This document shows, piece after piece, positions 1-8,563 of a stretch of 64,000 nucleotides of DNA. Each line of letters starts with the position of its first letter. Position 1 is the first letter of the stretch. A model generated the notes under the pieces. It did not search any database. It had not been told where the DNA came from and saw nothing but the letters and a program-made list of their open reading frames with translations. The DNA is from Halanaerobium hydrogeniformans. Lineage in GTDB: Bacteria > Bacillota > Halanaerobiia > Halanaerobiales > Halanaerobiaceae. The DNA is taken from the NCBI RefSeq assembly GCF_000166415.1, contig NC_014654.1:992001-1056000 (forward strand). The letters are read 5' to 3'. A program made the position numbers and the translations under genes.

Positions 1-890
1 AAAGTTTCGGCAGCTTTGAAGCTTTAAAAGGTATTGATTTAAAGGTTAATAAAGGTGAAATCATTGGGCTCTTAGGACCAAATGGAGCTGGAAAAACAAC
101 AACTATTAAAATTATTATCGGACTTTTAAAAGCAGATAGTGGAGAGATCAATATTTTTAGCGAAAATATAATATCTGGGCTGCCCGGTTGGATTAAAGAA
201 AAAATAGGAGTTGTTTTTGAAGAAAGCAATTTGTATCATCGGCTTAGTGCTTATGATAACCTGATTTTTTTTGCCAGAATAAATAATGTTAAAAAAGCTA
301 AGGTTGAAGAGCTTTTAAAGGAATATAAATTATTTGATGTTCGCAAAAAAGCTGTCAAAAACTTTTCTAAAGGTATGAAAAAAAGGTTGATGATCTGTCG
401 TTCTCTTTTAGCAGAACCAGAAATATTAATCCTTGATGAAGCAACTGGAGGTCTTGATCCAATTTCTGCAGAAATAATAAGAAAAAAGATTTCTCAATTA
501 AAAAATGAGGGTAAAACTGTTTTATTAAGTACTCATTATTTAGAAGAAGCTGATCGCCTCTGTGATAGAGTAGCTTTTATAAATAAGGGAAATCTGATTG
601 CACTGGATAAACCATCGATCTTTAAAGATAATTTACAACAGGATTTTTTAGAACTGATTTTTGCTTATGATCCTTTTTCTTTAAATAAAAAAAGTTTAAA
701 AAGGCAGTTAGAAGTTTTGCTTAAAAAAGGTGAAGAATTCAAAATTGAAGAAGACAACTTTTATCTTAAGCTATTTGTTGAGGAGAATCTTTTTAAAAGG
801 CTAAATCAGATTACTGACCAATACAAATTAGTTGATCTTAAAAATAGAGAAGGAGACCTACAGGAAGTTTTTAAACAGATTAATTCTTAG
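1..890 (+). CDS. ABC transporter ATP-binding protein, 5' end missing
   Basis: This is the ATPase subunit of an ABC exporter of the NatA/ABC-2 type. It hydrolyses ATP on the cytoplasmic side to drive a separate permease. The reading frame is already open at base 3, so the true start lies before the window. The Walker A motif GPNGAGKTT is at bases 75-101. The signature region is FSKGMKKR instead of a classical LSGGQ. It is followed by Walker B LILDEATGGLDP and the H-loop STHYLEEADR. A C-terminal extension of about 90 residues follows, as is common in NatA-like ATPases. No permease gene follows; the next gene is a histidine kinase, so the partner is probably upstream. The substrate cannot be told. 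Confidence 0.93.
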   Translation, partial: SFGSFEALKGIDLKVNKGEIIGLLGPNGAGKTTTIKIIIGLLKADSGEINIFSENIISGLPGWIKEKIGVVFEESNLYHRLSAYDNLIFFARINNVKKAKVEELLKEYKLFDVRKKAVKNFSKGMKKRLMICRSLLAEPEILILDEATGGLDPISAEIIRKKISQLKNEGKTVLLSTHYLEEADRLCDRVAFINKGNLIALDKPSIFKDNLQQDFLELIFAYDPFSLNKKSLKRQLEVLLKKGEEFKIEEDNFYLKLFVEENLFKRLNQITDQYKLVDLKNREGDLQEVFKQINS

Positions 891-939
891 CCTCCTTATA
901 ATATACTGTTTTAAATTTTTTAAAAAAGAGGTTTTTAAA

Positions 940-2517
940 TTGACTATATTATCAGATGATTTTTATTTTCTATTTAATGATTTAAAACAAATTGCATTTA
1001 CTTTTAATAAGGCAGATGAGTTTGGTGCTGTTAATAAAAAAATGGCCGATTTTTGCGGATTAAAAATTGAAGAACTTGAAAATAAAAATATATCAGTGAT
1101 TTTAAATCAAGAGGACTCTCTAAAAATCAAAAACTTTAATCAAAAGATTTTTGAAAGTGGAGAGCGGAAAAAGAAAAAAATAATTTTGGAAATAAATAAT
1201 AAAAAGAAGAATGTTGAGGTAGATGTAATTCCTCATCAAAATTATGAGCAGGAAATTGATTATTTGCTCTGTCTAGCAGTTGATATCACAGATAAGATAA
1301 AAAAAGAAAATATATTTTTTAGAAATAGAGAAAGGTATAGAACCTTGTTTGATCAGGCTCCATTAGCTTTTGTCGTTTATGATCGTCAGACTAATATTAT
1401 TGATTGGAATCAACGGGCAGAAGAAATTTTTGGTTGGGAAAAGGAAGAGGTTCTTGATAAGAATTTTAATCTTTTAGTTCCAGAGGACTATTATTCAGAA
1501 GTTACAGAGATGACTGAAAAGTTATTCAGTGGTTTTCAAAATTATAATAATAATATTAACAAAAATGTTTCTAAAGATGGTAATGAGATATATTGTGAAT
1601 GGAACAATGCAATTATAAGAGATCAAGAAGATAATATAATCGAGGTTATTTCAATTGCGAGAGATATTACAGAAAGACTTAGAGCTGAAGAAAAAATTAA
1701 AAAACAAAACGAAGAACTAGAATACAGTAAATTAAGAACTCAATTTTTTGCCAATATTTCTCACGAATTAAAAACGCCATTAAATTTAATTTTTTCTAGT
1801 CTACAGTTGCTCGAGTTTTATTTGTATAATTCTCAAACTTATAAAGACAAAGACAAAATAAATAATTATTTAAAATCCATAAAAAACAATGGTTTTAGAC
1901 TTTTGCGTCTGGTTAATAATTTAATAGATATAACACGAATTGAAGTGGATGCTTTCAGTTTGCACAGAGGTAATTTCGATATAGTTAAACTTATTAGAGA
2001 AATTGTGAATACAGTTAGTGATTATCTTGAAGAGAAAGAAAGAGATTTTAAATTTATTTGTGATTTAGATTCTGCTGTTATTGCCTGTGATCCTTTTAAT
2101 ATAGAAAGAGTTATTTTGAATTTAATTTCTAATGCTGTCAAGTTTTCTGCTAGAGGAGATCAAATAATTTTAACTCTCCAGAAAGTTGATGAAGCTATAT
2201 CATTATCTGTTAAAGACACTGGAATTGGAATTGAAAAAGAAAATCAGGCAATAATTTTTGATAAGTTTAGACAGGTCGACCAAAGTTTTAAGAAAAAAAG
2301 AGAAGGCAGTGGAATTGGACTTTCTTTAGTTAAATCAATAATCGAAATGCACGGTGGCAAAATAGAGCTAGAAAGTGACTATGGTTATTATAGCAATTTT
2401 AAAGTTTTTTTGCCGTTTAAAACTATTGATCAAGAAATAGTTGAAAAAGAAAGTTATTCTCCTGATAGTTTGTTAAACAAAGTAGAACTAGAATTTAGTG
2501 ACATTAATTATATATAA
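940..2517 (+). CDS. soluble PAS-PAS sensor histidine kinase
   Basis: This is a cytoplasmic sensor kinase. Two PAS-like sensor domains (about residues 10-110 and 125-250) precede a HisKA dimerisation/phosphoacceptor domain with the H-box FFANISHELKTP, and a C-terminal HATPase with N-box NLISNAVKFS, G1 DTGIGI and G2 GSGIGLSLVKS. There are no membrane segments, so the signal is intracellular. I chose the TTG at 940 because AAAAGAGG at 924-931 gives a good SD with 8-base spacing. An ATG at 832 lies inside the upstream gene and would add a hydrophobic stretch that is probably just the overlapping frame. No response regulator is adjacent, so it is an orphan kinase with unknown partner and ligand. 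Confidence 0.88.
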   Translation: MTILSDDFYFLFNDLKQIAFTFNKADEFGAVNKKMADFCGLKIEELENKNISVILNQEDSLKIKNFNQKIFESGERKKKKIILEINNKKKNVEVDVIPHQNYEQEIDYLLCLAVDITDKIKKENIFFRNRERYRTLFDQAPLAFVVYDRQTNIIDWNQRAEEIFGWEKEEVLDKNFNLLVPEDYYSEVTEMTEKLFSGFQNYNNNINKNVSKDGNEIYCEWNNAIIRDQEDNIIEVISIARDITERLRAEEKIKKQNEELEYSKLRTQFFANISHELKTPLNLIFSSLQLLEFYLYNSQTYKDKDKINNYLKSIKNNGFRLLRLVNNLIDITRIEVDAFSLHRGNFDIVKLIREIVNTVSDYLEEKERDFKFICDLDSAVIACDPFNIERVILNLISNAVKFSARGDQIILTLQKVDEAISLSVKDTGIGIEKENQAIIFDKFRQVDQSFKKKREGSGIGLSLVKSIIEMHGGKIELESDYGYYSNFKVFLPFKTIDQEIVEKESYSPDSLLNKVELEFSDINYI

Positions 2518-2536
2518 CCAGAAAGGGGGAGAGATC

Positions 2537-4819
2537 TTGTCTTTAAGATGCAGGGTAATTTTTACAGCATTTATTTTATTATTACTTCCAATTCTTGCTT
2601 TTGAATCCGCTGCTGCTCAAAATACTATTTATTTTAATAATGAAGATATTACAGATCAAATTTCTAGTACTGTGGTTGAAGGTGAATTTTTAATTAAAGC
2701 TACTGATCTTGCTGATCTCTTGGATATTGATTATAACTGGCACCCTTCACTTAAATTACTGGAAATGGAAACAGATGGGGTAGAAGTTAAATTGATGGCC
2801 AACAGCAGATTTATTCAGATTAGAAATAATAATCGAAATGATGCTATTCGGACTGAAGCCGGGCTGGTTTTAATTGATAATCAGGCTTACATACCACTGG
2901 CAAAAACAATAGAAGCTTTTGGCTATTTATTGGAATTTCAGCGAGATAGTGATGAATTATATATTTTTCAGCCAGATACTACCATTAATAATATCGAGTG
3001 GAAAGAGGATGGTAATCAGTTAAATATTGAAATGGATGAGATCTCTCCTTATCGGGTTTTACAGAGTGATGATGGTAGAGAAATTATAATTGAAATCGAT
3101 AAAGCTGAGGTCAACCGAGAATTCAGTGATAATGTTTCAAATAACAACTTTTATTTAAGGGTAGTCAATGTTCCAGATCGGGCACTTTTGAGACTCGTTT
3201 TGAGAAGTAGAAATCCGATTCCATTTCAAATTGATGGAGGAGTTTATGAATATAGTGGTGAAGATAGTGATACCCTTGCTCTGAGCTTTTTGCCTCAGTT
3301 AAAAAGAGTATCTATTGGTGATGACAATTTCTTTAATATAGAAGCTACCGGAGATATACCTCAGGCAGACATCAATTATTTAAGTGATTCTAACCGGGTG
3401 ATTATTGATATTCCTTCACTTGTAATTGGTAATTATGAAAAGGATCTGCGAGATAATCCCCTAATTAAAGATGTGAATGTCACTCAACATAGCCTGGATC
3501 CTGTTATTTTAAGAATAGAAGCCCAACTTAAAGATAATCAAATTATGCAGGCGGTTGATAACAGCGAAGACAGGCAGAGCAGTATTTTGAGCTTTAGAAA
3601 AGGTGAGCAGTCAGAAATCAGCAATTTAGAATATGCAGCAGGCAAAATTACTTTTCAATCACAATCTTCTATAAATCCTGACAACTTTTTGTTGTCTGAG
3701 CCGCCAAGACTTGTTGTTAATCTCTTGAATACTAAAAGAGGTGCAAATATTGCTGATAAATTAGAGGTTGATGATCCCTTAATAAACAGTATAAGAACTG
3801 CTCGTTTTGATAATGATACAGTTAGACTGGTAGCTGATTTACATGAGCTAACTGGCTATAACTGGCATGAAGAAAAGAAAAATGGAGTTTATAATTATAC
3901 AATTAGCTTTCAAAATAAATTTTCTAGCATACAAAGCAGTGAAGATGAAGATTTTCAAAATCTGGCTGTAGCATTAACAGGTAATCCAGATTATGAAGTT
4001 AAAAAATTTACTCATCCTCACCGAATTGTTATTGATGTGGAAAATACTATAGATAATATTTCTGAACTAGATTTGCCAGAAAAGGGTTCTTTAATTAAGG
4101 ACATTCGAAGCAGTAATTATGTTATAGAAGACAGAGAAGTTACCCGTTTAGTTTTTGAATTAGATGAATATTATAATCATCGGGTAAATGAAAGTGATCA
4201 GGGAAGGGTAATCAATATTGCTCTTTCTAAGCATGATGATGTACTTGATGATATTAAAGAAATGCCGGAAAGATTAATTGTTGTTGATGCTGGCCATGGA
4301 GGTTTTGATCCTGGAGCAATTGGCAGAGCAGGTTTAGAAGAAAAAGAGCCTGCACTTGCTATTTCATTAAAAATTGCTGAATTATTAGAAGCAGAGGGTC
4401 AGAATGTTCTTTTAACCAGAGATAAAGATGAATTTCTTTCTTTACAACAGAGGGTAAGAATTGCCAATCAATCAGGGGCTGATTTATTTGTTAGTATTCA
4501 TTCTAATTCGACGAACAACCCTGAAGTTGGTGGTGTTGAAACTTATTTCAACCATAACAATACTGAGTACAGTCGCAGATTCGCGGAAAAAATTCATGAT
4601 AAGTTATCAAGGAATCTTGGTCTTGTAGATCGTGGTCTGAAAAACGATAATTTTTATGTAATAAGATACACAGAAATGCCGTCTGCACTGGTGGAATTAG
4701 GTTTTCTATCTAATCCTGAAGAAGAAGCTCTACTTAAAACAGATGAATTTCGAAATAAAGCTGCCAATTTAATTGTTGATGGTGTTCTTGACTATATCAG
4801 AGAGAACGGAGGCAGATAA
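2537..4819 (+). CDS. N-acetylmuramoyl-L-alanine amidase with AMIN domains
   Basis: This exported peptidoglycan hydrolase cleaves the amide bond between MurNAc and L-alanine. Translation from the TTG at 2537 (SD AAAGGGGGA at 2522-2530) gives a signal peptide with hydrophobic core FTAFILLLLPILAF. A copper-amine-oxidase-N-like stalk domain follows (about residues 30-145), then several AMIN-like repeats (about 155-570) that usually bind peptidoglycan. The C-terminal Amidase_3 domain shows the zinc ligands: His in VDAGHGG, Glu in GLEEKE, His in SIHSNS, and the catalytic Glu in ALVELGFLSNP. It runs directly into a GerMN gene with almost no gap, so the pair is co-transcribed. The role is cell-wall remodelling or daughter-cell separation. 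In a diderm host it would act in the periplasm. Confidence 0.93.
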   Translation: MSLRCRVIFTAFILLLLPILAFESAAAQNTIYFNNEDITDQISSTVVEGEFLIKATDLADLLDIDYNWHPSLKLLEMETDGVEVKLMANSRFIQIRNNNRNDAIRTEAGLVLIDNQAYIPLAKTIEAFGYLLEFQRDSDELYIFQPDTTINNIEWKEDGNQLNIEMDEISPYRVLQSDDGREIIIEIDKAEVNREFSDNVSNNNFYLRVVNVPDRALLRLVLRSRNPIPFQIDGGVYEYSGEDSDTLALSFLPQLKRVSIGDDNFFNIEATGDIPQADINYLSDSNRVIIDIPSLVIGNYEKDLRDNPLIKDVNVTQHSLDPVILRIEAQLKDNQIMQAVDNSEDRQSSILSFRKGEQSEISNLEYAAGKITFQSQSSINPDNFLLSEPPRLVVNLLNTKRGANIADKLEVDDPLINSIRTARFDNDTVRLVADLHELTGYNWHEEKKNGVYNYTISFQNKFSSIQSSEDEDFQNLAVALTGNPDYEVKKFTHPHRIVIDVENTIDNISELDLPEKGSLIKDIRSSNYVIEDREVTRLVFELDEYYNHRVNESDQGRVINIALSKHDDVLDDIKEMPERLIVVDAGHGGFDPGAIGRAGLEEKEPALAISLKIAELLEAEGQNVLLTRDKDEFLSLQQRVRIANQSGADLFVSIHSNSTNNPEVGGVETYFNHNNTEYSRRFAEKIHDKLSRNLGLVDRGLKNDNFYVIRYTEMPSALVELGFLSNPEEEALLKTDEFRNKAANLIVDGVLDYIRENGGR

Positions 4820-4820
4820 A

Positions 4821-5360
4821 ATGGCAGAAAAGCAAAGTATTTTGAATCCAGAAATGAAAAGAAAGATTTTAGCTGTCATGCGAATTCTTCTTTTAACTGC
4901 TGCTTTAGTTTATTTGCTTATCTTTATCTCCAATAATTTATTTGTAGATGATCAAATTAATGTCTATTTTTCAACAGAGGATGCTCAATATTTAGTTGCC
5001 GAGCAGAGAGAAATTATTGAAGATGATGATCTTTATTTTCAGATCATCGCAGAGCTAAATAAAGGACCCGAGTCTGAAAATCTTTCAGCTACAATACCAG
5101 AGGAAGTGGAGTTGCTGGAATATGATTTAGATGAAGATGTTTTAATATTAAATTTCAATTCAGCTTTAAGAGAAAACCACTGGGGTGGAAGCACTGGTGA
5201 ACTATTAACTATCTATTCTATAGTTAATAGCTATACAGCTTTAAATGAGGTTCAATCAGTACAAATTTTACTGGAAGGTCAAGAAGTAGAAACTTTAGTT
5301 GGTCATCTTGACTTGAGTCGCCCTTTAATGTACAATCAAGAACTAGTTACAGACAATTAA
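4821..5360 (+). CDS. GerMN domain membrane-anchored protein
   Basis: This is a 179-residue protein with one N-terminal membrane helix (MRILLLTAALVYLLIFISNN) and a single extracytoplasmic GerMN domain. The domain includes a region near ALRENHWGGSTGE and an IVNSYTALNEVQSVQILLEG segment. GerMN domains occur in spore germination protein GerM and in non-sporulation envelope proteins. The ATG at 4821 starts one base after the amidase stop, with SD ACGGAGG at 4805-4811; an upstream ATG at 4773 lies inside the amidase gene. Coupling to the AMIN amidase suggests a shared job in peptidoglycan remodelling. It is not good evidence that the organism sporulates. Confidence 0.82.
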   Translation: MAEKQSILNPEMKRKILAVMRILLLTAALVYLLIFISNNLFVDDQINVYFSTEDAQYLVAEQREIIEDDDLYFQIIAELNKGPESENLSATIPEEVELLEYDLDEDVLILNFNSALRENHWGGSTGELLTIYSIVNSYTALNEVQSVQILLEGQEVETLVGHLDLSRPLMYNQELVTDN

Positions 5361-5378
5361 GAATAGGAGATTTAGGAG

Positions 5379-6263
5379 TTGGTCTTTTTGGATGATTCTA
5401 AAAGAGCAATTGGTTTGCTTGATTCAGGTGTTGGAGGTTTAACAGTTGCTCGCGAAATATTTAAGCTATTACCTGGAGAGGATATAATTTACTATGGTGA
5501 TACTTTGCACCTGCCTTATGGTCCTAAAAAACTCTCTGAGGTTAGAGAATATGTAGAAAATATAATAGCTTATTTAAAACAAGAAAAAAATGTTAAAGCT
5601 GTTGTAATTGCTTGTAATACTGGTAGTTCAGCAGCTTTAGATTATGTAAAGCAAAAATTTGAAATTCCGATCTTCGGAATGATCGATAGTGCGGCCAAAA
5701 AAGCTGTTAAAGTTAGTCAGAACAATAAAATTGCGGTTATAGGTACTGAAGGGACTATAAACAGTCAGGCCTATCAGAAGGCTATTAAGTATGAATCAGC
5801 AGAGTCAGAGATTTTTGCAAAAGCCTGTCCGGGTTTTGTAAAATTAGTAGAAGCAGGAAAGTTTTCTGGCCCTGAGGTAGAAAAAACTGCTTATAGATAT
5901 TTAGAATCAATTATAAAAGCGAAAGTGGATGTATTGATTTTAGGCTGCACCCATTTTCCATATTTAATGCCTGTTCTAGCAAAGGTTATGGGAAAAGATG
6001 TAATGCTTGTTAATCCTGCTCAGGAAACAGCCTTAAAGTTCAGAAAAGAATTAAATAAAGCTAATTTATTGAACAAGGATATCTTTTTAAATAAAGATAT
6101 TGTTGAGGGGGAACATAAATTTATTGTAAGTGATGAGAGTAGAATATCTAAAAGCTTTTTGGAACATGGAAGACGTTTTTTAAAGCTGGATAATTTAGAA
6201 TTTAAAGAAGAAAATATTTTTCTTGCTTTAAAAAACAGAGGGGGAAATTTAAATAATGCGTAA
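5379..6263 (+). CDS. murI: glutamate racemase
   Basis: This is a cofactor-independent racemase that makes D-glutamate for peptidoglycan from L-glutamate. Both catalytic cysteines are visible, in IACNTGSSA and LGCTHFP, together with the N-terminal [10 protein letters not shown] and [11 protein letters not shown] motifs. Two in-frame TTG codons are each served by an AGGAG: TTG 5379 by AGGAG at 5365-5369 and TTG 5388 by AGGAG at 5374-5378. The N-terminus is therefore ambiguous by three residues, and I list the longer form. The gene sits behind the amidase and GerMN genes and overlaps rph by 8 bases, so it belongs to a wall and housekeeping transcription unit. At 294 residues it is slightly longer than the usual 265-280. 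Confidence 0.95.
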   Translation: MVFLDDSKRAIGLLDSGVGGLTVAREIFKLLPGEDIIYYGDTLHLPYGPKKLSEVREYVENIIAYLKQEKNVKAVVIACNTGSSAALDYVKQKFEIPIFGMIDSAAKKAVKVSQNNKIAVIGTEGTINSQAYQKAIKYESAESEIFAKACPGFVKLVEAGKFSGPEVEKTAYRYLESIIKAKVDVLILGCTHFPYLMPVLAKVMGKDVMLVNPAQETALKFRKELNKANLLNKDIFLNKDIVEGEHKFIVSDESRISKSFLEHGRRFLKLDNLEFKEENIFLALKNRGGNLNNA

Positions 6264-6975
6264 TGATGGAAGAGAACTTGATCAGTTAAGAGATATTCAA
6301 ATAACGAGAGATTTTACAAAATATGCTGAAGGCTCAGTATTAGTTGAAACTGGAGATACAATGGTTTTGTGTAATGTTTCTATAGAAGATAGTGTACCAT
6401 ATTTTTTGAGAGGGCAGAACACTGGCTGGTTGACAGCAGAATACTCTCTTTTACCTAGAGCTACTCAGGATAGAAATATTAGAGAAGCTGCTAAAAGAAA
6501 GTTAAGTGGCAGAACCCAAGAAATACAGCGTTTAATTGGTCGTAGTTTAAGAGCAATAATTGACCTTGATAAAATGGGAGAAAGAACTATCTGGGTTGAT
6601 TGTGATGTTTTACAGGCTGATGGAGGGACTAGAACTGCTTCAATAACAGGAGCTTATGTTGCTTTAGTTGATGCGGTTAACTTTTTGCTTGCTGAGGGTA
6701 AGTTAAGCGAAAACCCTTTAAAAGATTTTATGGCAGCTACCAGTGTGGGAATTGTTGAGGGGAAAGCAATGCTAGACCTCTGTTATGAAGAAGATTTTAG
6801 GGCTCAGGTGGATATGAATATCGCTATGACCGAAAATGGTGAGATAATCGAAATTCAGGGTACTGCTGAAGAAAATCCCTTCACCAGAGAAGAAATGAAC
6901 AAATTGTATGATTTAGCTGAAAAAGGAATTAGAGAATTAATAGAGATACAAAAGCTGAATCTGGCAGTTGAATAA
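6256..6975 (+). CDS. rph: ribonuclease PH
   Basis: This phosphate-dependent 3'-5' exoribonuclease trims the 3' ends of tRNA precursors. Its 239 residues match the family. Typical segments are the N-terminal [44 protein letters not shown], and the phosphate-site region [14 protein letters not shown]. The ATG at 6256 lies inside the 3' end of murI, with SD AGAGGGGG at 6237-6244, so translation is probably coupled. Next comes the XTP pyrophosphatase gene 2 bases downstream, the usual rph-rdgB order in Firmicutes. A six-gene tRNA cluster follows shortly after. Confidence 0.96.
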   Translation: MRNDGRELDQLRDIQITRDFTKYAEGSVLVETGDTMVLCNVSIEDSVPYFLRGQNTGWLTAEYSLLPRATQDRNIREAAKRKLSGRTQEIQRLIGRSLRAIIDLDKMGERTIWVDCDVLQADGGTRTASITGAYVALVDAVNFLLAEGKLSENPLKDFMAATSVGIVEGKAMLDLCYEEDFRAQVDMNIAMTENGEIIEIQGTAEENPFTREEMNKLYDLAEKGIRELIEIQKLNLAVE

Positions 6976-6977
6976 TT

Positions 6978-7580
6978 ATGCAAAAAATTATAATTGCCAG
7001 TGGTAATCAGCATAAAATTGAAGAGATAAAATCTTTTTTTTCAGATTTAAAAATAGATTTTTTGCCGTTACCAGAAGATAAAAAGCTGCCTGAAGTTATA
7101 GAAGATGGGAAAAGTTATAGAGAAAATGCCCTCAAAAAAGCAAGGCAAAGGGCAGCTGAACTTAATGAGGTTGTTTTAGCAGATGACTCAGGGCTTTCAG
7201 TAGAATATTTAGCTGGTGCTCCAGGTATCCGTTCTGCTCGATTTGGTGGAGATGATCTGGATGATCGTGAGAAGTATTTAAAAATCATCTCTCTATTAGA
7301 GGGAATAAATGGGGAGCAGCGCAAAGCTGCTTTTATTTCGGTACTGGCCCTTGTAGATCCTTTTAAAGAGGAAGAAATAGTTGTAGAAGGACGCTGTGAG
7401 GGCTTGATAGTTCAACAACCTGCAGGAGAGCATGGTTTTGGCTATGATCCCATTTTTTATCTACCAAAATTCAATAAAACTATGGCAGAAATATCACCTG
7501 AAACAAAGAATAAAATAAGCCATAGAGCTAAAGCACTTCAGAAATTAAAAGAGGTACTTAAAGAGTGTTATATGGAGTAA
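6978..7580 (+). CDS. rdgB: XTP/dITP diphosphatase (HAM1 family)
   Basis: This house-cleaning pyrophosphatase removes non-canonical purine triphosphates (XTP, ITP, dITP) from the nucleotide pool. The N-terminal IIIASGNQHKIEEI, the VLADDSGLSVEYLAGAPGIRSARF block and the C-terminal EHGFGYDPIFYLP and ISHRAKAL segments are diagnostic. Its 200 residues are the usual length. It starts two bases after the rph stop, with no strong SD of its own, which suggests reinitiation after rph. It is the last protein gene before the tRNA cluster; that cluster has its own promoter at 7637-7665. Confidence 0.95.
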   Translation: MQKIIIASGNQHKIEEIKSFFSDLKIDFLPLPEDKKLPEVIEDGKSYRENALKKARQRAAELNEVVLADDSGLSVEYLAGAPGIRSARFGGDDLDDREKYLKIISLLEGINGEQRKAAFISVLALVDPFKEEEIVVEGRCEGLIVQQPAGEHGFGYDPIFYLPKFNKTMAEISPETKNKISHRAKALQKLKEVLKECYME

Positions 7581-7636
7581 ATGAGAGTATCTAATACTTT
7601 ATTTAATTTAAGAGCTAATATATGGCTATTTGTTTT

Positions 7637-7665
7637 TTGACCGAGGCATATATTTACTATATACT
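7637..7665 (+). promoter_or_regulatory. sigma-A promoter of the tRNA cluster
   Basis: TTGACC at 7637-7642 and TATACT at 7660-7665 are separated by exactly 17 bases. The site lies 44 bases upstream of the first tRNA and downstream of the XTP pyrophosphatase stop, so it probably drives tRNA-Pro, tRNA-Gly and tRNA-Arg. Confidence 0.7.
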
Positions 7666-7708
7666 ATTAATTGCTGTCACAGAAAAAATACTTTTTTGGC
7701 GGCATAAT

Positions 7709-7785
7709 CGGAGCGTGGCGCAGCTTGGTAGCGCACCTGCTTTGGGAGCAGGGGGTCGAAGGTTCAAATCCTTTCGCTCCGACCA
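7709..7785 (+). tRNA. tRNA-Pro(TGG)
   Basis: A 77-base cloverleaf. The acceptor CGGAGCG pairs with CGCTCCG, the anticodon loop TTTGGGA gives anticodon TGG, the T-loop is GGTTCAAATC, the discriminator is A, and CCA is encoded. An identical copy lies at 8282-8358. Confidence 0.97.
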
Positions 7786-7793
7786 TTTTATAC

Positions 7794-7947
<154 letters not shown>

Positions 7948-7977
7948 TTTTTATTTTAATAAGAACAAGTATTAATT

Positions 7978-7998
7978 CACCTGAGAAGGTGTTTTTTT
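7978..7998 (+). terminator. intrinsic terminator of the first tRNA group
   Basis: The hairpin CACCT-GAGA-AGGTG at 7978-7991 is followed by seven T residues. It ends the Pro-Gly-Arg transcript. Confidence 0.8.
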
Positions 7999-8104
7999 AT
8001 TTAAAAAACATTTAAATGTGATATAATATGAATAGAAGCTTAATAGAGTTAATAATATTAGTTTTATTTTTGTCTGATTTTTAATTTAAAAGATTAAAAG
8101 CTGC

Positions 8105-8134
8105 TTGACAAATACTTAATTTTACTGTTATAAT
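8105..8134 (+). promoter_or_regulatory. sigma-A promoter of the His-Pro-His tRNA group
   Basis: A perfect TTGACA at 8105-8110 and a perfect TATAAT at 8129-8134 are separated by 18 bases. The start would be about 45 bases upstream of tRNA-His. Confidence 0.8.
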
Positions 8135-8189
8135 AACAATTGTCGTCAGATAATTAAGCTTGATTTTCAAGCTTTAATCAATCTAATAT

Positions 8190-8267
8190 GGTGGATGTAG
8201 CTCAGTTGGCTAGAGCGCAGGATTGTGGCTCCTGAGGCCGTGGGTTCAAGCCCCATCATCCACCCCA
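8190..8267 (+). tRNA. tRNA-His(GTG), copy 1
   Basis: The acceptor GTGGATG (8191-8197) pairs with CATCCAC. The extra G at -1 (8190) opposite discriminator C73 is the His identity element and is encoded. The anticodon loop TTGTGGC gives GTG, and CCA is encoded. It is identical to the copy at 8385-8462, including about 14 bases of 5' flank. Confidence 0.97.
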
Positions 8268-8281
8268 TTTTTATTTTTTTG

Positions 8282-8358
8282 CGGAGCGTGGCGCAGCTTG
8301 GTAGCGCACCTGCTTTGGGAGCAGGGGGTCGAAGGTTCAAATCCTTTCGCTCCGACCA
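8282..8358 (+). tRNA. tRNA-Pro(TGG), copy 2
   Basis: This 77-base gene is identical to the tRNA-Pro at 7709-7785, with anticodon TGG and encoded CCA. It lies between the two His copies. Confidence 0.97.
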
Positions 8359-8384
8359 TTTCAAGTTTTTAATCAATCTAATAT

Positions 8385-8462
8385 GGTGGATGTAGCTCAG
8401 TTGGCTAGAGCGCAGGATTGTGGCTCCTGAGGCCGTGGGTTCAAGCCCCATCATCCACCCCA
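8385..8462 (+). tRNA. tRNA-His(GTG), copy 2
   Basis: This gene is identical to tRNA-His at 8190-8267, again with encoded G-1 and CCA. The 5' flank AATCAATCTAATAT is also repeated, so this is a recent tandem duplication of a His-Pro unit or part of one. Confidence 0.97.
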
Positions 8463-8488
8463 TTTTTTTATAAAAGTTTATAACAGCT

Positions 8489-8519
8489 TCTCCACTCTAT
8501 AATCGGTGGGGATTTTTTT
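8489..8519 (+). terminator. intrinsic terminator of the tRNA-His group
   Basis: The stem TCTCCAC (8489-8495) pairs with GTGGGGA (8506-8512, one G-U) around a 10-base loop and is followed by seven T residues. Confidence 0.8.
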
Positions 8520-8563
8520 GGTTAAATTGATATACTTAAAATTCAAATAAGTTGGTGAAAAAT

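Noticed and set aside
4821-5360. GerMN gene as evidence of sporulation
   Set aside because: GerMN domains also occur in non-sporulating envelope proteins, and no other sporulation gene is in the window.
8167-8463. 98-codon minus-strand open frame with a repeated peptide
   Set aside because: It is the antisense of the duplicated tRNA-His/tRNA-Pro genes; the repeat in the peptide simply mirrors the tRNA duplication.
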